A stretch of DNA of 64,000 bases from Hyphomonadaceae bacterium JAD_PAG50586_4 (GCA_023242925.1 CP096134.1:2995501-3059500), one strand, 5' to 3'. Positions 17,170-25,937 are shown, numbered from the stretch's first letter. The notes: a model not told the origin generated them from the letters alone. Program-made: numbers and translations.

Positions 17170-18045
17170 TTAAGCGTTCTTGCGTCGTGTCAGCGCCGAA
17201 TAGCCATGCACCAGCGCTTCGCAGACCGCGGCTGGCTTATATTGCATGCCCGCAATTTCCTTGATCGGCGTCACCTCAGCGGCGGAACCGGTGAGGAAAG
17301 CTTCTTGGAACGTCGCGAGCTCGTTCGGGAAGATCGCGCGCTCGACGACCTCCATGCCCTTCTCGCGCGCGATCTTGATCACGGTCTGACGCGTGAGGCC
17401 GTTCAAGAAGCAATCCGGCGTCGGCGTATGGATGACGCCATCGCGCACGAAGAAGATGTTGGCGCCGGTCGCTTCCGCGATCTGGCCGCGCCAATCGAAC
17501 ATCAGCGCATCGTTGAAACCGCAATCCTCGGCCGCGTGCTTGGAGAGCGTGCAGATCATGTAGAGGCCAGCCGCCTTCGAATTGCACGGCGCGGTGTCCG
17601 GCGCGGGGCGACGCCACGGCGCGATCATCAGGCGGATGCCGGCCATCTTGTCGGCGAAATAATCGCCCCATTGCCAGCTGGCCACGGCGACATGGATCGT
17701 GTTGGTCTTGGCCGAGACGCCCAGCTGCTCGGAACCGCGCCAGGCGAGCGCACGCACATACGCATCGCCAAAACCCATCTTGGCGACGAGTTCATGCTTC
17801 ACGCGATCGATTTCCTCGACCGAATACGGCACCTGGTAGCCCAGGATGCGGGCCGAGCGGTGCAGGCGTTCGCTGTGCTCGCGGCTCTTGAAGATGACGC
17901 CATCATAGGCACGCTCGCCTTCGAACACGCAGGAGGCGTAGTGAAGTGCGTGCGTGAGTACGTGGACCTTAGCCTCGCGCTGGGGCACGAATTCCCCGTC
18001 CATCCACACCCAACCGTCGCGGTCGTGGAAAGGCGCTGCGGCCAT
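17170..18045 (-). CDS. ilvE: Branched-chain amino-acid aminotransferase
   Basis: 291 residues, class IV PLP-dependent transaminase that interconverts Leu/Ile/Val and their 2-oxo acids in the cytosol. Visible signatures are HALHYASCVFEG (about 32-43), the PLP lysine in CNSKAAGLYM (about 164), EATGANIFFV and the phosphate-binding GLTRQTV. The ATG is preceded by AGAGGA. It is divergent from the OmpR-type regulator at 18223; the shared intergenic region holds a short inverted repeat GCAAG-CAAA-CTTGC (18145-18158) that may bind a regulator. D-amino-acid transaminase is the alternative; length and motifs favour IlvE. Confidence 0.87.
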   Translation of the reverse strand: MAAAPFHDRDGWVWMDGEFVPQREAKVHVLTHALHYASCVFEGERAYDGVIFKSREHSERLHRSARILGYQVPYSVEEIDRVKHELVAKMGFGDAYVRALAWRGSEQLGVSAKTNTIHVAVASWQWGDYFADKMAGIRLMIAPWRRPAPDTAPCNSKAAGLYMICTLSKHAAEDCGFNDALMFDWRGQIAEATGANIFFVRDGVIHTPTPDCFLNGLTRQTVIKIAREKGMEVVERAIFPNELATFQEAFLTGSAAEVTPIKEIAGMQYKPAAVCEALVHGYSALTRRKNA

Positions 18046-18222
18046 GATCTTGTCCTCTGCTATACTCGGCGCTAGGTACGCCGCCCCGGAATGGGGATGG
18101 TTTTGTCTCTATTGGGTGATCCGCGATATGCCTGTCAACAACCGGCAAGCAAACTTGCAAAAAATCACCCCATCTCGAGCTAAAGTCGGCCAATTTATGC
18201 CCCAAAAACTGGAGCAGCGCCC

Positions 18223-18930
18223 GTGAGCGCGGCCCCCGCCTTCGACGCACTCGACCGCCCGCCACACCTTTTGCTGGTGGACGACGACGACCGCATTCGC
18301 GACCTGCTGAAGCGCTTTTTAACCCAAGCCGGCGCGCGCGTCTCCGCCGCCGCTGACGCAGCCGGGGCGCGACGGCTGCTCTCCTCGATGGATTTCGACC
18401 TGCTCATTCTCGACGTAATGATGCCGATTGAGGACGGCTTCTCGCTCGCCGAGAGCGTGCGCAAGAATTCTAAAGTGCCTATCATCCTGCTGACGGCGCG
18501 CGGGCTCGCCGAAGATCGCATCCGCGGCCTCTCCATTGGCGCCGACGATTACGTGCCAAAGCCGTTCGAGCCGGCCGAACTCACGTTGCGCATCAACGCC
18601 ATTCTGCGCCGCACCGTGATGCAGCGCGGCGAAACACCGGAGATCGTGACCTTCGGCCCGTTCGCCTTCAACGCTGGCCGTGGCGAACTGCAACGCGAAG
18701 GCGCCATTGTGCGTTTGACGGAAGCCGAGGTCGCGATGCTGCGTGTGCTTGCGGCGCGGCCCGGCGAAGTGGTGACGCGCGAGGATCTAGCAAAGCGCAC
18801 CGGCCAAGGGCTTGAGCGCTCGGTCGATGTGCAAATCACGCGCCTGCGCCGCAAAACGGAGACGGATCCACGCGCGCCTGTGTACCTGCAGACCGTACGC
18901 GGCGTTGGCTATCGCTTGGCGGCTGATTGA
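18223..18930 (+). CDS. OmpR-type response regulator
   Basis: 235 residues: receiver domain (acidic pair in LLLVDDDD near 17-23, phospho-acceptor D64 in LILDVMMP, Lys in YVPKPFEP) and a winged-helix DNA-binding domain ending in the usual RGVGYRL. The GTG start gives the standard family length. It is the first gene of a two-gene operon with its kinase, whose ATG overlaps the stop by one base (TGATG). The PetR-like arrangement beside an aminotransferase is common in alphaproteobacteria. The target genes are unknown. Confidence 0.9.
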   Translation: MSAAPAFDALDRPPHLLLVDDDDRIRDLLKRFLTQAGARVSAAADAAGARRLLSSMDFDLLILDVMMPIEDGFSLAESVRKNSKVPIILLTARGLAEDRIRGLSIGADDYVPKPFEPAELTLRINAILRRTVMQRGETPEIVTFGPFAFNAGRGELQREGAIVRLTEAEVAMLRVLAARPGEVVTREDLAKRTGQGLERSVDVQITRLRRKTETDPRAPVYLQTVRGVGYRLAAD

Positions 18931-20273
18931 TGAACGCGCCCGCGCCGCCGCCCCGCTTCCGCTTTCGCGATATTCTGCCAAAGGGCCTTTATTGGCGCAC
19001 GCTGCTGATCATCGTGGCGCCCGCCGCTTTGCTGCAGCTCATCATCACCCTCGTTTTTCTAGACGACCATTGGCAAGCCACGTCGAAACGCATGAGCCAA
19101 GGCGTCGCCGCCGATACCGCGCTGATGATTCAGCTCTACGAGCGCAATCCAACGCCGGAGAACTTTGCGGACCTCCAGCAGCTTGCGCGCCGGCCGCTGC
19201 GACTCGACATCGAGTTCCTGCCCGATGCGCCGGTCGACATTGCGCGTTGCAACCGCGGCGGCTCCTCGCTCGATCGCTATTTGACGCGCGATCTGGAAGG
19301 ATCGATCGGGCGCAATGTCTGGTACGATTCAACCTGCCCCGGCAATCAGGTCATCATACGCGTGCCAACGGAAGGCGGCGTGCTGCAATTGCGCGCCTTT
19401 CGCGATCGTGTGCAAGCGCGTTCTGGGCCATTGTTTGTGACCTGGATTTCAGGCGCCACGATTTTCCTCATCGTTGTCTCGGTCATTTTCATCCGCAACC
19501 AGGTGCGCCCAATCGAACAGCTCGCTGCGGCAATGGAGCAATTTGGCCGCGGCGAGGACACAGGCCTCTTTCGTGCGCGCGGCGCGCGCGAAGTGCGCGG
19601 CGCAACGCACGCCTTCTTCGACATGCGCCAACGCATCCGCAAACACATCGAACAGCGCTCGCAATTATTGGCCGGCGTCAGTCACGATCTGCGCACACCT
19701 TTGACGCGCCTAAAGCTACAGCTCGCGCTGATGCCGCCCTCGCAGGAAATCGAAGACGCCAAGCGTGATCTCGGCGAGATGGAAGAGACGCTCGACGAAT
19801 ATCTCACCTTCGCAAAGGGTCTCGCCGAAGAAGCGCCCGAGCAGGTCAACCTCGTCACCATCGCCGAGGAAATCGCCATCGACGCCAAGCGCGGCGGCGC
19901 GGACGTGACGATCGAAACCAGCGGCGCGGTTGAAACCGCAGGGCGTGCGCGTGCGCTGAAGCGCTGCCTGGCCAATCTGATCGACAACGCAGCTTCGCAT
20001 GGCGACAAGGTGCAGGTGAGCATCAAAGGCGAAGAGCATTTCGTCACCGCGTCAGTCGAGGACAACGGCCCAGGCATCCCTGAGGAGCTTTACGAGGAAG
20101 CGTTCCGGCCGTTCTCGCGTTTGGACGAGACCCGCTCGCGCAACCAGAAGGGCGTGGGCCTCGGCCTTGCTATCGCCCGCGACGTCGCGCGCGCACATGG
20201 CGGCGACATTTCGCTGAGCCGCAGCGCGCTCGGCGGCCTGCGCGCGACTTTACGACTGCCCCGCCCCGCCTAA
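18930..20273 (+). CDS. EnvZ-like sensor histidine kinase
   Basis: 447 residues from the ATG (a TTG codon directly before it is in frame). Two transmembrane helices (about 24-46 and 168-190) bracket a periplasmic sensor of about 120 residues. HAMP follows, then the H-box GVSHDLRTPLTRLK (about 249-262), the N-box LIDNAASHG, DNGPGIP and the G2 motif GVGLGLAIARD. It is the cognate kinase of the upstream regulator. The dimerisation region resembles EnvZ-type osmosensors. A palindromic repeat follows one base after the stop and may act as terminator. Confidence 0.92.
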   Translation: MNAPAPPPRFRFRDILPKGLYWRTLLIIVAPAALLQLIITLVFLDDHWQATSKRMSQGVAADTALMIQLYERNPTPENFADLQQLARRPLRLDIEFLPDAPVDIARCNRGGSSLDRYLTRDLEGSIGRNVWYDSTCPGNQVIIRVPTEGGVLQLRAFRDRVQARSGPLFVTWISGATIFLIVVSVIFIRNQVRPIEQLAAAMEQFGRGEDTGLFRARGAREVRGATHAFFDMRQRIRKHIEQRSQLLAGVSHDLRTPLTRLKLQLALMPPSQEIEDAKRDLGEMEETLDEYLTFAKGLAEEAPEQVNLVTIAEEIAIDAKRGGADVTIETSGAVETAGRARALKRCLANLIDNAASHGDKVQVSIKGEEHFVTASVEDNGPGIPEELYEEAFRPFSRLDETRSRNQKGVGLGLAIARDVARAHGGDISLSRSALGGLRATLRLPRPA

Positions 20274-20274
20274 T

Positions 20275-20349
20275 GGAGCGCCGGCGCCCTCGCCGGCGCA
20301 CTCAGGGCGAGGCGCCACCGTCGCAGCGCCGGCGAGGCGCCAGCGCTCC
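20275..20349. repeat. REP/BIME-like palindromic repeat, GC-rich variant
   Basis: Starts GGAGCGCCGGCGCCCTCGCC one base after the kinase TAA and ends GGCGAGGCGCCAGCGCTCC. It keeps the GGAGCG/CGCTCC ends and two-hairpin plan of the family, but its stems are CCGGCG-based rather than GGGTCT-based. Confidence 0.7.
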
Positions 20350-20362
20350 AAGAGGCTTAAGC

Positions 20363-20387
20363 TGTGGATAAAATGCGCGTATTCACA
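20363..20387. promoter_or_regulatory. Inverted pair of DnaA-box-like sites
   Basis: TGTGGATAA (20363-20371) is the exact reverse complement of the consensus TTATCCACA. GTATTCACA (20379-20387) matches the degenerate consensus TTATNCACA at all but the first base. The two face each other about 107 bases before the Hsp70-like start. Confidence 0.45.
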
Positions 20388-20493
20388 GGACGGCGCCTGC
20401 TCTGCGTCGCGGCGCTTCCAAAGTCTTCACGATCTAATAAAGTCTGCGCGCTGGGCCGGGGCATTCCCGCGCGTACGTTTGAGCTGCGAAACC

Positions 20494-21858
20494 ATGGATG
20501 AAGGCGAAAGCGCCCGTTACGAACGGGCCCGCATCTGCATCGACTTTGGCACCGCGTTGTCGAAGGCGTCGCTGTGCCTTGACCCGCTGCTGCCGCTTGA
20601 GTTGGGCGTAAAGCCGCTGCCGATCAGCGCCATCGCGCGCGGCGAACACCCATTGCTCACACCGTCCGTGCTCTACGTCGATGGCGGCCGTTTGTATTTC
20701 GGCCCCTCGGCGATGGATCACGCGCGGCGCGGCGTTGAAAGTCAACGCGACCCGCTGCTCTCCTTCAAAACCGTGCTCGGCGCGAGCAACGTGCCGCAAG
20801 CTTTGGCGCAAAAACTGCGCCCTTCGATGGACCCGACAGGCACCTTCATCAATCGCGACGCACTGGTGATGTATCTCGCCTATCTCGACCAGCTGATCCG
20901 CGAAGCTATCGAGCTGGCGCCGAACATTCCAAATGCGGTCGTCAACGCCAAGCGCCGCTACACCAGCCCAGTCTGGAAACCCGGCAGCGGCGACGACAAA
21001 ATCTTCGAGGCGATCTTCAACGAAGCCGCCGCCGTGTCGCAGCGCCTCGGCAAGCTCTTCCTGCAAGGCGAAGGCATCTCGATCGCGCAGTGCAAGGATG
21101 CGCTCGATAAGGCGCGCGCGCAGCCGGGCAATGGCCTGCTGGAAACAGGCATCTTCGAGCCGCACGCCGCCGCCGCGACAGCGTTGGCATTTTCCAACAT
21201 GCCCACGCGGTTCGTGCTCGTGTTCGATATGGGCGCAGGCACCGTCGATTTTGCGGCGTTCGATTTCGATGAAAGCACCGATCCGCCGGCGCTCACCGAA
21301 ATCAAGGAAGCGCGCCAGTGCAGCGCGCTGGCTGGCGACGAGATCGACCGCATCCTGATCGAGCTCTACATCCGCAAGCGTGGCGGCGAGAAAAGCCGCG
21401 AGGACGAATTGCGCCTGCTGCGCACCGCACGGCTCTCGGCGCGCGAGATGAAGAAAGAACTCTTCAGCACCGGCAAGACCACGCTGAAGACGAGCGGCTG
21501 GATGGCCACCACCATTCGCCTCAGTGAATTGATGGAAGATCAGAACTTCCGCACCTATCTCACCGCGCTCCGCAATACGATGGCGGCGAGCCTCAATGTC
21601 GTGCTGCAGCGTGCGGAAGCTGCTGGGGCGAACGCCGTCGATATTGTGCTCGCCGGGGGCGGCTCGAACCTGCCGTTCATGGCAGATCTCGTGAAGAGCG
21701 CCGGCCAAGTGCGCCCGCACAACATCACGCTGCGCTATGGCCCGCTCTCGCCGGCCAACCCGCTCTACAACAGCGTCGACCCTTCGCTGCGCGATATCTT
21801 CCCACAGATCGCGATGTCTGTTGGCGGCGCGTTGGTGGAGATGATGCCGGCGCGCTAA
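20494..21858 (+). CDS. Hsp70-fold ATPase without a substrate-binding domain
   Basis: 454 residues built as an actin/Hsp70-type ATPase. Phosphate-1 is CIDFGTALSKAS (about 17-28), phosphate-2 is VFDMGAGTVDFAAFDF (about 244-259) and the adenosine motif is VLAGGGSNLPFM (about 383-394). The chain ends soon after the ATPase domain, so the beta-sandwich and lid of DnaK are absent. It is not a DnaK orthologue; such single-domain relatives often serve as scaffolds or regulators. I chose ATG 20494 over TTG 20479. DnaA-box-like sites lie upstream. It overlaps the converging flavin oxidoreductase by four bases. Confidence 0.8.
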   Translation: MDEGESARYERARICIDFGTALSKASLCLDPLLPLELGVKPLPISAIARGEHPLLTPSVLYVDGGRLYFGPSAMDHARRGVESQRDPLLSFKTVLGASNVPQALAQKLRPSMDPTGTFINRDALVMYLAYLDQLIREAIELAPNIPNAVVNAKRRYTSPVWKPGSGDDKIFEAIFNEAAAVSQRLGKLFLQGEGISIAQCKDALDKARAQPGNGLLETGIFEPHAAAATALAFSNMPTRFVLVFDMGAGTVDFAAFDFDESTDPPALTEIKEARQCSALAGDEIDRILIELYIRKRGGEKSREDELRLLRTARLSAREMKKELFSTGKTTLKTSGWMATTIRLSELMEDQNFRTYLTALRNTMAASLNVVLQRAEAAGANAVDIVLAGGGSNLPFMADLVKSAGQVRPHNITLRYGPLSPANPLYNSVDPSLRDIFPQIAMSVGGALVEMMPAR

Positions 21859-22943
21859 GCGGCGGCGTCTTCGGCGACGAAGCCCTTCCACGTGCGCATG
21901 TAATTCAAGAACGGCTCACCCAGCGCTTCACTGCGGAGATAATCGGCCGTGACGGGCGTGACGATCGGCACAAAGTTTGGATCGGCAGCGACGCGCTTGG
22001 GATAATCGTGGTGCAAAATCGCCCCACGCCCGATCACAACATAATCTAAGCCTTCGGCCATGCAGCGCGCGCATTGTTCGCCAGTCATGATCTTGCCGGC
22101 CGCACCCAGGCGCACATTCTTGCGCTCAAGGTTCGCGAACACTTGCAGCAGCGTCTGCCCTTTGAGGCGCTCATCGAGCGGCTCCTTGAACACATCCCAC
22201 AGCGACATATCGAGATAGTCGATGTTCTCTTGGCGCAGCAGCTTCTGCGCCAGATCGCGGATCTCAACGATGTCCATATCAAAGCGCTCAGGCGAGAGCC
22301 GCACGCCCAGCGAGAAGCCAGGCTTCGTCACCGCGCGCACGCCGTCGATCATCTCGGTGAGGAAGCGCGCGCGGTTTTCGGCCGAGCCGCCATACTGGTC
22401 GGTGCGCTTGTTGAGTCCGGCGCTTAAGAATTGGCAGATCAGATAGCCATGCGCGCCGTGCAGCTCGACCCCGTCGAAGCCCGCTTGCTCGGCCCGCTTG
22501 GCGGCCGCGATAAATGCATCGCGCGCCTCGTATACTTCATCGAGCGTCATCGCCCGGGCTTTGAATTCCTCGTTATCGGACGGGCATAGCGGCGCGTGAC
22601 CGATCACGCTCGCCATCGCCCGCATGCCCGAATGCTGGAGCTGCACCACTGCGTGCGTGCCGTGCTGCTTTAGGCCAGCCGCAAGGCGCGTCAGCCCCGG
22701 AAGGTGCTTGTCGTCATGGGCGCCCAATTGCCCTGGAAAGCCCAAGCCGCCCGGCAGGATCGAGGCTGCACAAGTCATGGTGAGCCCAAACCCGCCCTCC
22801 GCGCGTTTGGTAAGCCATTTATACTCGTCGTCGCTCAGCACGCCGTCAGCGCCGCTTTGCAGATTGGTGAGCGGCGCAAGCATGAAGCGGTTCTTCAGCG
22901 TGGCGCCGGATTTCAGATTGAGCGGTTCGAACAGGTTTGCCAT
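21855..22943 (-). CDS. Old-yellow-enzyme NADH:flavin oxidoreductase
   Basis: 362-residue TIM-barrel FMN enzyme of the OYE family. Visible signatures are KNRFMLAPLTNLQS at the N-terminus, HGAHGYLICQFLS with the substrate-binding His pair (about 176-188), the NKRTDQYGGSAENRARF motif and the FMN-binding C-terminal VVIGRGAILHHDYP. It reduces activated C=C bonds with NAD(P)H; the physiological substrate is unknown. The length is typical of the single-domain class, with no C-terminal FeS or FAD domain. Its promoter side faces the REP copy at 23003. Confidence 0.88.
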   Translation of the reverse strand: MANLFEPLNLKSGATLKNRFMLAPLTNLQSGADGVLSDDEYKWLTKRAEGGFGLTMTCAASILPGGLGFPGQLGAHDDKHLPGLTRLAAGLKQHGTHAVVQLQHSGMRAMASVIGHAPLCPSDNEEFKARAMTLDEVYEARDAFIAAAKRAEQAGFDGVELHGAHGYLICQFLSAGLNKRTDQYGGSAENRARFLTEMIDGVRAVTKPGFSLGVRLSPERFDMDIVEIRDLAQKLLRQENIDYLDMSLWDVFKEPLDERLKGQTLLQVFANLERKNVRLGAAGKIMTGEQCARCMAEGLDYVVIGRGAILHHDYPKRVAADPNFVPIVTPVTADYLRSEALGEPFLNYMRTWKGFVAEDAAA

Positions 22944-23002
22944 GACCGGAACTTAGGCACGGACGCTCCGCTCCGCCAAGGCGCCGCTAGGACATATAAC
23001 CT

Positions 23003-23068
23003 GGAGCGCAGATCTAAAGACCCGCGTCAAATCCAAGCGACAAGCGCGCGTTTGAAGGCGCGCAGTCC
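23003..23068. repeat. REP/BIME-like palindromic repeat, copy 4
   Basis: Left end GGAGCGCAGATCTAAAGACC (23003-23022) and right end GCGCGTTTGAAGGCGCGCAG (about 23045-23064) are degenerate family arms. Read on the minus strand, the element begins two bases after the TGA of the small membrane-protein gene. Confidence 0.6.
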
Positions 23069-23070
23069 GA

Positions 23071-23289
23071 TCAGAGCGTAAAGCTCGCAAGCTTGCGCGA
23101 GAAATCGGTCGCGACAGTGGACCAATTGTCCGAGAGGCGATTGACCTCCGGCGCAATCACTTCGTCGTATTGGATCGCAAAGATCGCCAGCGCCATGAAC
23201 ACCAAGCCGGCCCACATGCGCCATTGCTTGTCGAAAGCGCTGCGAAATTTGTGCTTCAGCTCGGCCGTATCGAACAGATAAGCAATCAT
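23071..23289 (-). CDS. Small single-pass membrane protein, hypothetical
   Basis: 72 residues with a basic N-terminal segment (about 1-24), one hydrophobic helix (WAGLVFMALAIFAIQY, about 26-41) and a short polar C-terminal domain. The codon use matches its neighbours and the ATG is followed by normal coding sequence, but I know no family for it. It stands alone, between the flavin oxidoreductase and the cupin gene, with about 100 bases of promoter region upstream. Confidence 0.5.
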   Translation of the reverse strand: MIAYLFDTAELKHKFRSAFDKQWRMWAGLVFMALAIFAIQYDEVIAPEVNRLSDNWSTVATDFSRKLASFTL

Positions 23290-23393
23290 GGTCTGCGCTC
23301 GTCGTGTTTAACGTCCGTCAATCATGACGTCCGAACAGTAAACAAGCGCTTGCCAAAAGGTTTACGCGAGCCGGAACTACACATGAATTGCAG

Positions 23394-23741
23394 TCAAGCG
23401 TAGCGAATGACGAAACGCTTCTTCATCGGCGCAATCACGCGCCACACGCCAACGAAGCCAGGCTCGATCACAAAAGAGTCACCTGCGTTAAAGCGCTTCG
23501 TCTCGCCACCATCATCGGCGGTGAGTTCGCATATGCCTTCCAGCATATGGCAGAATTCCCACTCATCGTAGCGCACGCGCCACGCGCCAATCGTGGCGCT
23601 CCATTCGCCGACGAACGTCTTGCCGTCGCGCTCGTACTCAAGCGTCGTCATCTCGATCGGCGCGCCTTCAACGAGGCGATCAGCGGCGATCGGATTGCTT
23701 TCGCCGGCGCCGCCGACGAGTTGATGCACGCGCACGCTCAT
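23394..23741 (-). CDS. Cupin-domain protein (DUF861-like)
   Basis: 115-residue single cupin barrel. The core reads YDEWEFCHMLEGICELT and then FNAGDSFVIEPGFVGVWRV, with the acidic/His residues of the first cupin motif partly retained. The DUF861 branch includes ureidoglycine aminohydrolase-type and sugar-binding cupins; no substrate can be inferred. Its ATG overlaps the stop of the upstream TetR-like gene by four bases (ATGA), so the two are translationally coupled. Confidence 0.75.
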   Translation of the reverse strand: MSVRVHQLVGGAGESNPIAADRLVEGAPIEMTTLEYERDGKTFVGEWSATIGAWRVRYDEWEFCHMLEGICELTADDGGETKRFNAGDSFVIEPGFVGVWRVIAPMKKRFVIRYA

Positions 23742-24346
23742 GCGCTCGCCGCGTCATCCGCCTTGGGCTTTGCTTCAAACCCAGCGTAGCGGCCGAACAT
23801 CTCTTCAGCCCGGCGCAAATTCTTATCGAGCGAGGCCATCGTCTTGGCGAAATCGCCGGCGCTGTCGCCGCGCCAGGCCGCCCGCGCCTGGCCGATGATG
23901 ACGCCAAGCCCTTGCGCCCGCGCTTGGCCGGTCATGCCGTCCGCCTCCATGCCTGCGATCGCCAGCACCCAACGCGCGCAGCGCACATGACGCTGATGCG
24001 CCGAGGCCATGAGCGTCGGGTCGCGGTCGAGCCCGTGTTCCATCGCCAACACCGCCTCGCGATGCGGCTCCATCGCCTCAAAGCGCCGCATGATCAGCTC
24101 AAACAGCCGGTCGCGTACGGTCTGCTTTGGGTCGAGTTCGTCGGTGGCGTCGGCGATGGCGCGATCGAACGCCTCCTCCACGCAATCCACCGCCTCGCCC
24201 AATGTCGCGCCATAAAAGTCCGACACCGGCCGCGCCGCCGCGTCCGCCAGTCGGATCAGCGTCACCTCGCGCCACGGCGCGCTTCGCGCCAGCGACAGGG
24301 CCGCGCGCGCCAGGTCGCGGCGAATAGATGAATCGAGGTGCGCCAT
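23738..24346 (-). CDS. TetR-like helical regulator (possibly COQ9-related)
   Basis: 202 residues. The first 50 resemble a TetR helix-turn-helix (AALSLARSAPWREVTLIRLA, then VSDFYGATLGEAV). The rest is helical, and the layout also recalls the COQ9/RpsU-divergent family, which shares the TetR fold but binds lipid rather than DNA. The DNA-recognition helix is weak (ARPVSDFYG), so I keep both readings open. It is co-transcribed with the cupin gene. Confidence 0.6.
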   Translation of the reverse strand: MAHLDSSIRRDLARAALSLARSAPWREVTLIRLADAAARPVSDFYGATLGEAVDCVEEAFDRAIADATDELDPKQTVRDRLFELIMRRFEAMEPHREAVLAMEHGLDRDPTLMASAHQRHVRCARWVLAIAGMEADGMTGQARAQGLGVIIGQARAAWRGDSAGDFAKTMASLDKNLRRAEEMFGRYAGFEAKPKADDAASA

Positions 24347-24409
24347 GTGGTCCTACGTGCAGCGAAATCTCGCGCGATCAAGAGCATCAGGCGCGCCCGC
24401 GTCAAGACA

Positions 24410-24436
24410 ATCCCGGAGCGCAAAGGCGCCCGGGAT
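24410..24436 (-). terminator. Hairpin at the proC 3' end
   Basis: ATCCCGG-A-GCGC, an AAAG loop, then GCGC-CCGGGAT form an 11-bp stem with one bulged base. It reaches into the proC stop codon. Read on the minus strand it is followed by TGTCTTG rather than a clean T tract, so termination is likely but not certain. Confidence 0.5.
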
Positions 24437-25257
24437 CAGCGCTTGCCCAGATCCCGCGATCTCTGCGCGGCCGCACTCACCGCGCGCCGCAGCAACGGCC
24501 CAAGCCCATCGCCCGCGCCCAAGATATCGAGCGCCGCTTCCGTGGTGCCCCCGGGCGAGGTCACCTGTTTACGCAGTGCGCCCGGTGTTTCGCCGGTTTC
24601 CAGCATCAGTGCGCCAGCGCCCGCCACCGTAGCGCTCGCAAGCCGCATCGCCGTCTCTCGATCCAGGCCCTCTTGCTCGGCCGCCGCGGCCAGCACCTCG
24701 GCCAACAGGAACACATAAGCCGGGCCGGAACCTGAAACCGCCGTGACGACGTCCATCAGCCGCTCCGCCGCGATCGGCTCGACGGTGCCCAATGGCTCCA
24801 GCAATTGTTCGACGAGTTCGCGATCTTCCGGCGTGCAGGCGGGTGAGGCCACATAAGCGGTGACGCCGCGCCCGATCTTCGCCGGCATGTTCGGCATGGC
24901 GCGGATCACGCGTTGGCCGCCCAATTCGCGCGCCAACGCTTCCATTGGCACGCCGGCCATCACGGAAAGGATACGGGTGTCAGGACCAACGAAGCGCTTG
25001 GCTTCCGCCGCAACCGCCACGAACGCTTGTGGCTTGATCGCCAGCACCAGCACATCGACAGGTCCGCGATCGGGCGGGTTGACCACGCCACCGACCGTCT
25101 CAAGCGCGCGCTCAAGTTCGGGGTCAAAATTCGGCTCTATAACGCTGAGCGTTAGCCCGCCGCCCTTGCGCACGGCCTCAATCCAGCCCCGTACCAATGC
25201 GCCGCCCATGGCGCCTGCGCCGACAAGGGCGATCGATGGGGCTTCGAGTCCGCTCAC
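24436..25257 (-). CDS. proC: Pyrroline-5-carboxylate reductase
   Basis: 273 residues, the last enzyme of proline synthesis (P5C + NAD(P)H to proline) in the cytosol. The Rossmann start IALVGAGAMGGALVRGW (about 9-25) binds the nucleotide, RAMPNMPAKIGRG is the central motif, and the C-terminal dimer domain contains VSGSGPAYVFLLAEVL and VTSPGGTTEAAL. The length and motifs are standard. The start overlaps the stop of the upstream YbjN gene by four bases, so the two genes form an operon. Confidence 0.93.
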   Translation of the reverse strand: MSGLEAPSIALVGAGAMGGALVRGWIEAVRKGGGLTLSVIEPNFDPELERALETVGGVVNPPDRGPVDVLVLAIKPQAFVAVAAEAKRFVGPDTRILSVMAGVPMEALARELGGQRVIRAMPNMPAKIGRGVTAYVASPACTPEDRELVEQLLEPLGTVEPIAAERLMDVVTAVSGSGPAYVFLLAEVLAAAAEQEGLDRETAMRLASATVAGAGALMLETGETPGALRKQVTSPGGTTEAALDILGAGDGLGPLLRRAVSAAAQRSRDLGKR

Positions 25258-25760
25258 GCTTCTCCCATGGTCTCAAACAACGACGCGGCCGATGCGTCTT
25301 CGGCGGACATACCGCCCATGATCAAGAAATGGAATGCCGGCTGAAAGCGTTCGGCGGCATCCATCGCCGCAGCCAGCATGGCCTGCACTTCGCCAACCGA
25401 TATTTCTTCACGGCCGATCATCGGCATGGCGTGCCGGAAAATGATCGTTCCGTCGTCCGACCAGACGTCGAAATGGCCGAGCCAGAGATTTTCATTGATG
25501 AGGCCCGCGAGCTTCACCGCTTCGGCGCGGCGGGAGATCGGCGCCTGGATGTCGAAGCCCAAGGTGAACAGCAGCGCCGGCAATTCGTGGCGCATGCTGA
25601 AATAGCCAACCGTTTCGCCTGAAGAACATTTGAAAGAGAAATGGACGTCGCCATCCTCGGCGCGTTCGCAGCTGAACCGTTCGTCGCAGCCAATGATGGC
25701 CTCGACAGTTTCCAACGGATCGCCAGATGTTGCGACTTCATCGTCGAGATAGAGATCCAT
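25254..25760 (-). CDS. YbjN-domain protein
   Basis: 168 residues from an ATG preceded by AAGGGGA, which rules out longer upstream starts. The YbjN fold is a type III secretion chaperone-like alpha/beta domain; VKLAGLINENLWLGHFDV (about 82-99) is the recognisable segment. In enterobacteria YbjN affects motility and stress tolerance, but here the role is unknown. It is transcribed with proC, an arrangement widely conserved in alphaproteobacteria. Confidence 0.8.
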   Translation of the reverse strand: MDLYLDDEVATSGDPLETVEAIIGCDERFSCERAEDGDVHFSFKCSSGETVGYFSMRHELPALLFTLGFDIQAPISRRAEAVKLAGLINENLWLGHFDVWSDDGTIIFRHAMPMIGREEISVGEVQAMLAAAMDAAERFQPAFHFLIMGGMSAEDASAASLFETMGEA

Positions 25761-25867
25761 GAGCGTCCCCTTCGAGCTCAGAGCCGCACCCAGCGGCCGC
25801 ACTATTGATCTCTTCGCCTCGGATGCGCGCCTTAAGCGGACGCGTCGAGATCGAGCCCCGTACAACA

Positions 25868-25891
25868 AGGTAAGCGCTTCGGAAGTTACCT
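25868..25891. other. Short inverted repeat between ubiK and ybjN
   Basis: AGGTAA, a 12-base loop, then TTACCT lies in the 177-base gap between the UbiK stop and the YbjN start. On the minus strand it is followed by TGTTGT, so it could be a weak terminator for ubiK or a site upstream of ybjN-proC. Confidence 0.3.
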
Positions 25892-25937
25892 GGACCTTAC
25901 CGGGGCAGTTTTCTGACCGGGCGCCGCAGTGAAGTGT

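Noticed and set aside
18951..18960. A fourth exact CCCCGCTTCC
   Set aside because: It lies inside the coding sequence of the histidine kinase (encoding PPRF) with no -10 or -35 in front, so it is not a promoter of the ribosomal type.
20434..21891. A 485-residue open frame antisense to the Hsp70-like gene
   Set aside because: Composition is Arg/Ala/His-heavy with no motif; the plus strand has all Hsp70 phosphate motifs.
23316..23329. CGTCA-N4-TGACG upstream of the small membrane protein
   Set aside because: The half-sites point outward, opposite to the TetR-type repeats at 12967 and 34450, so I do not count it as the same operator.
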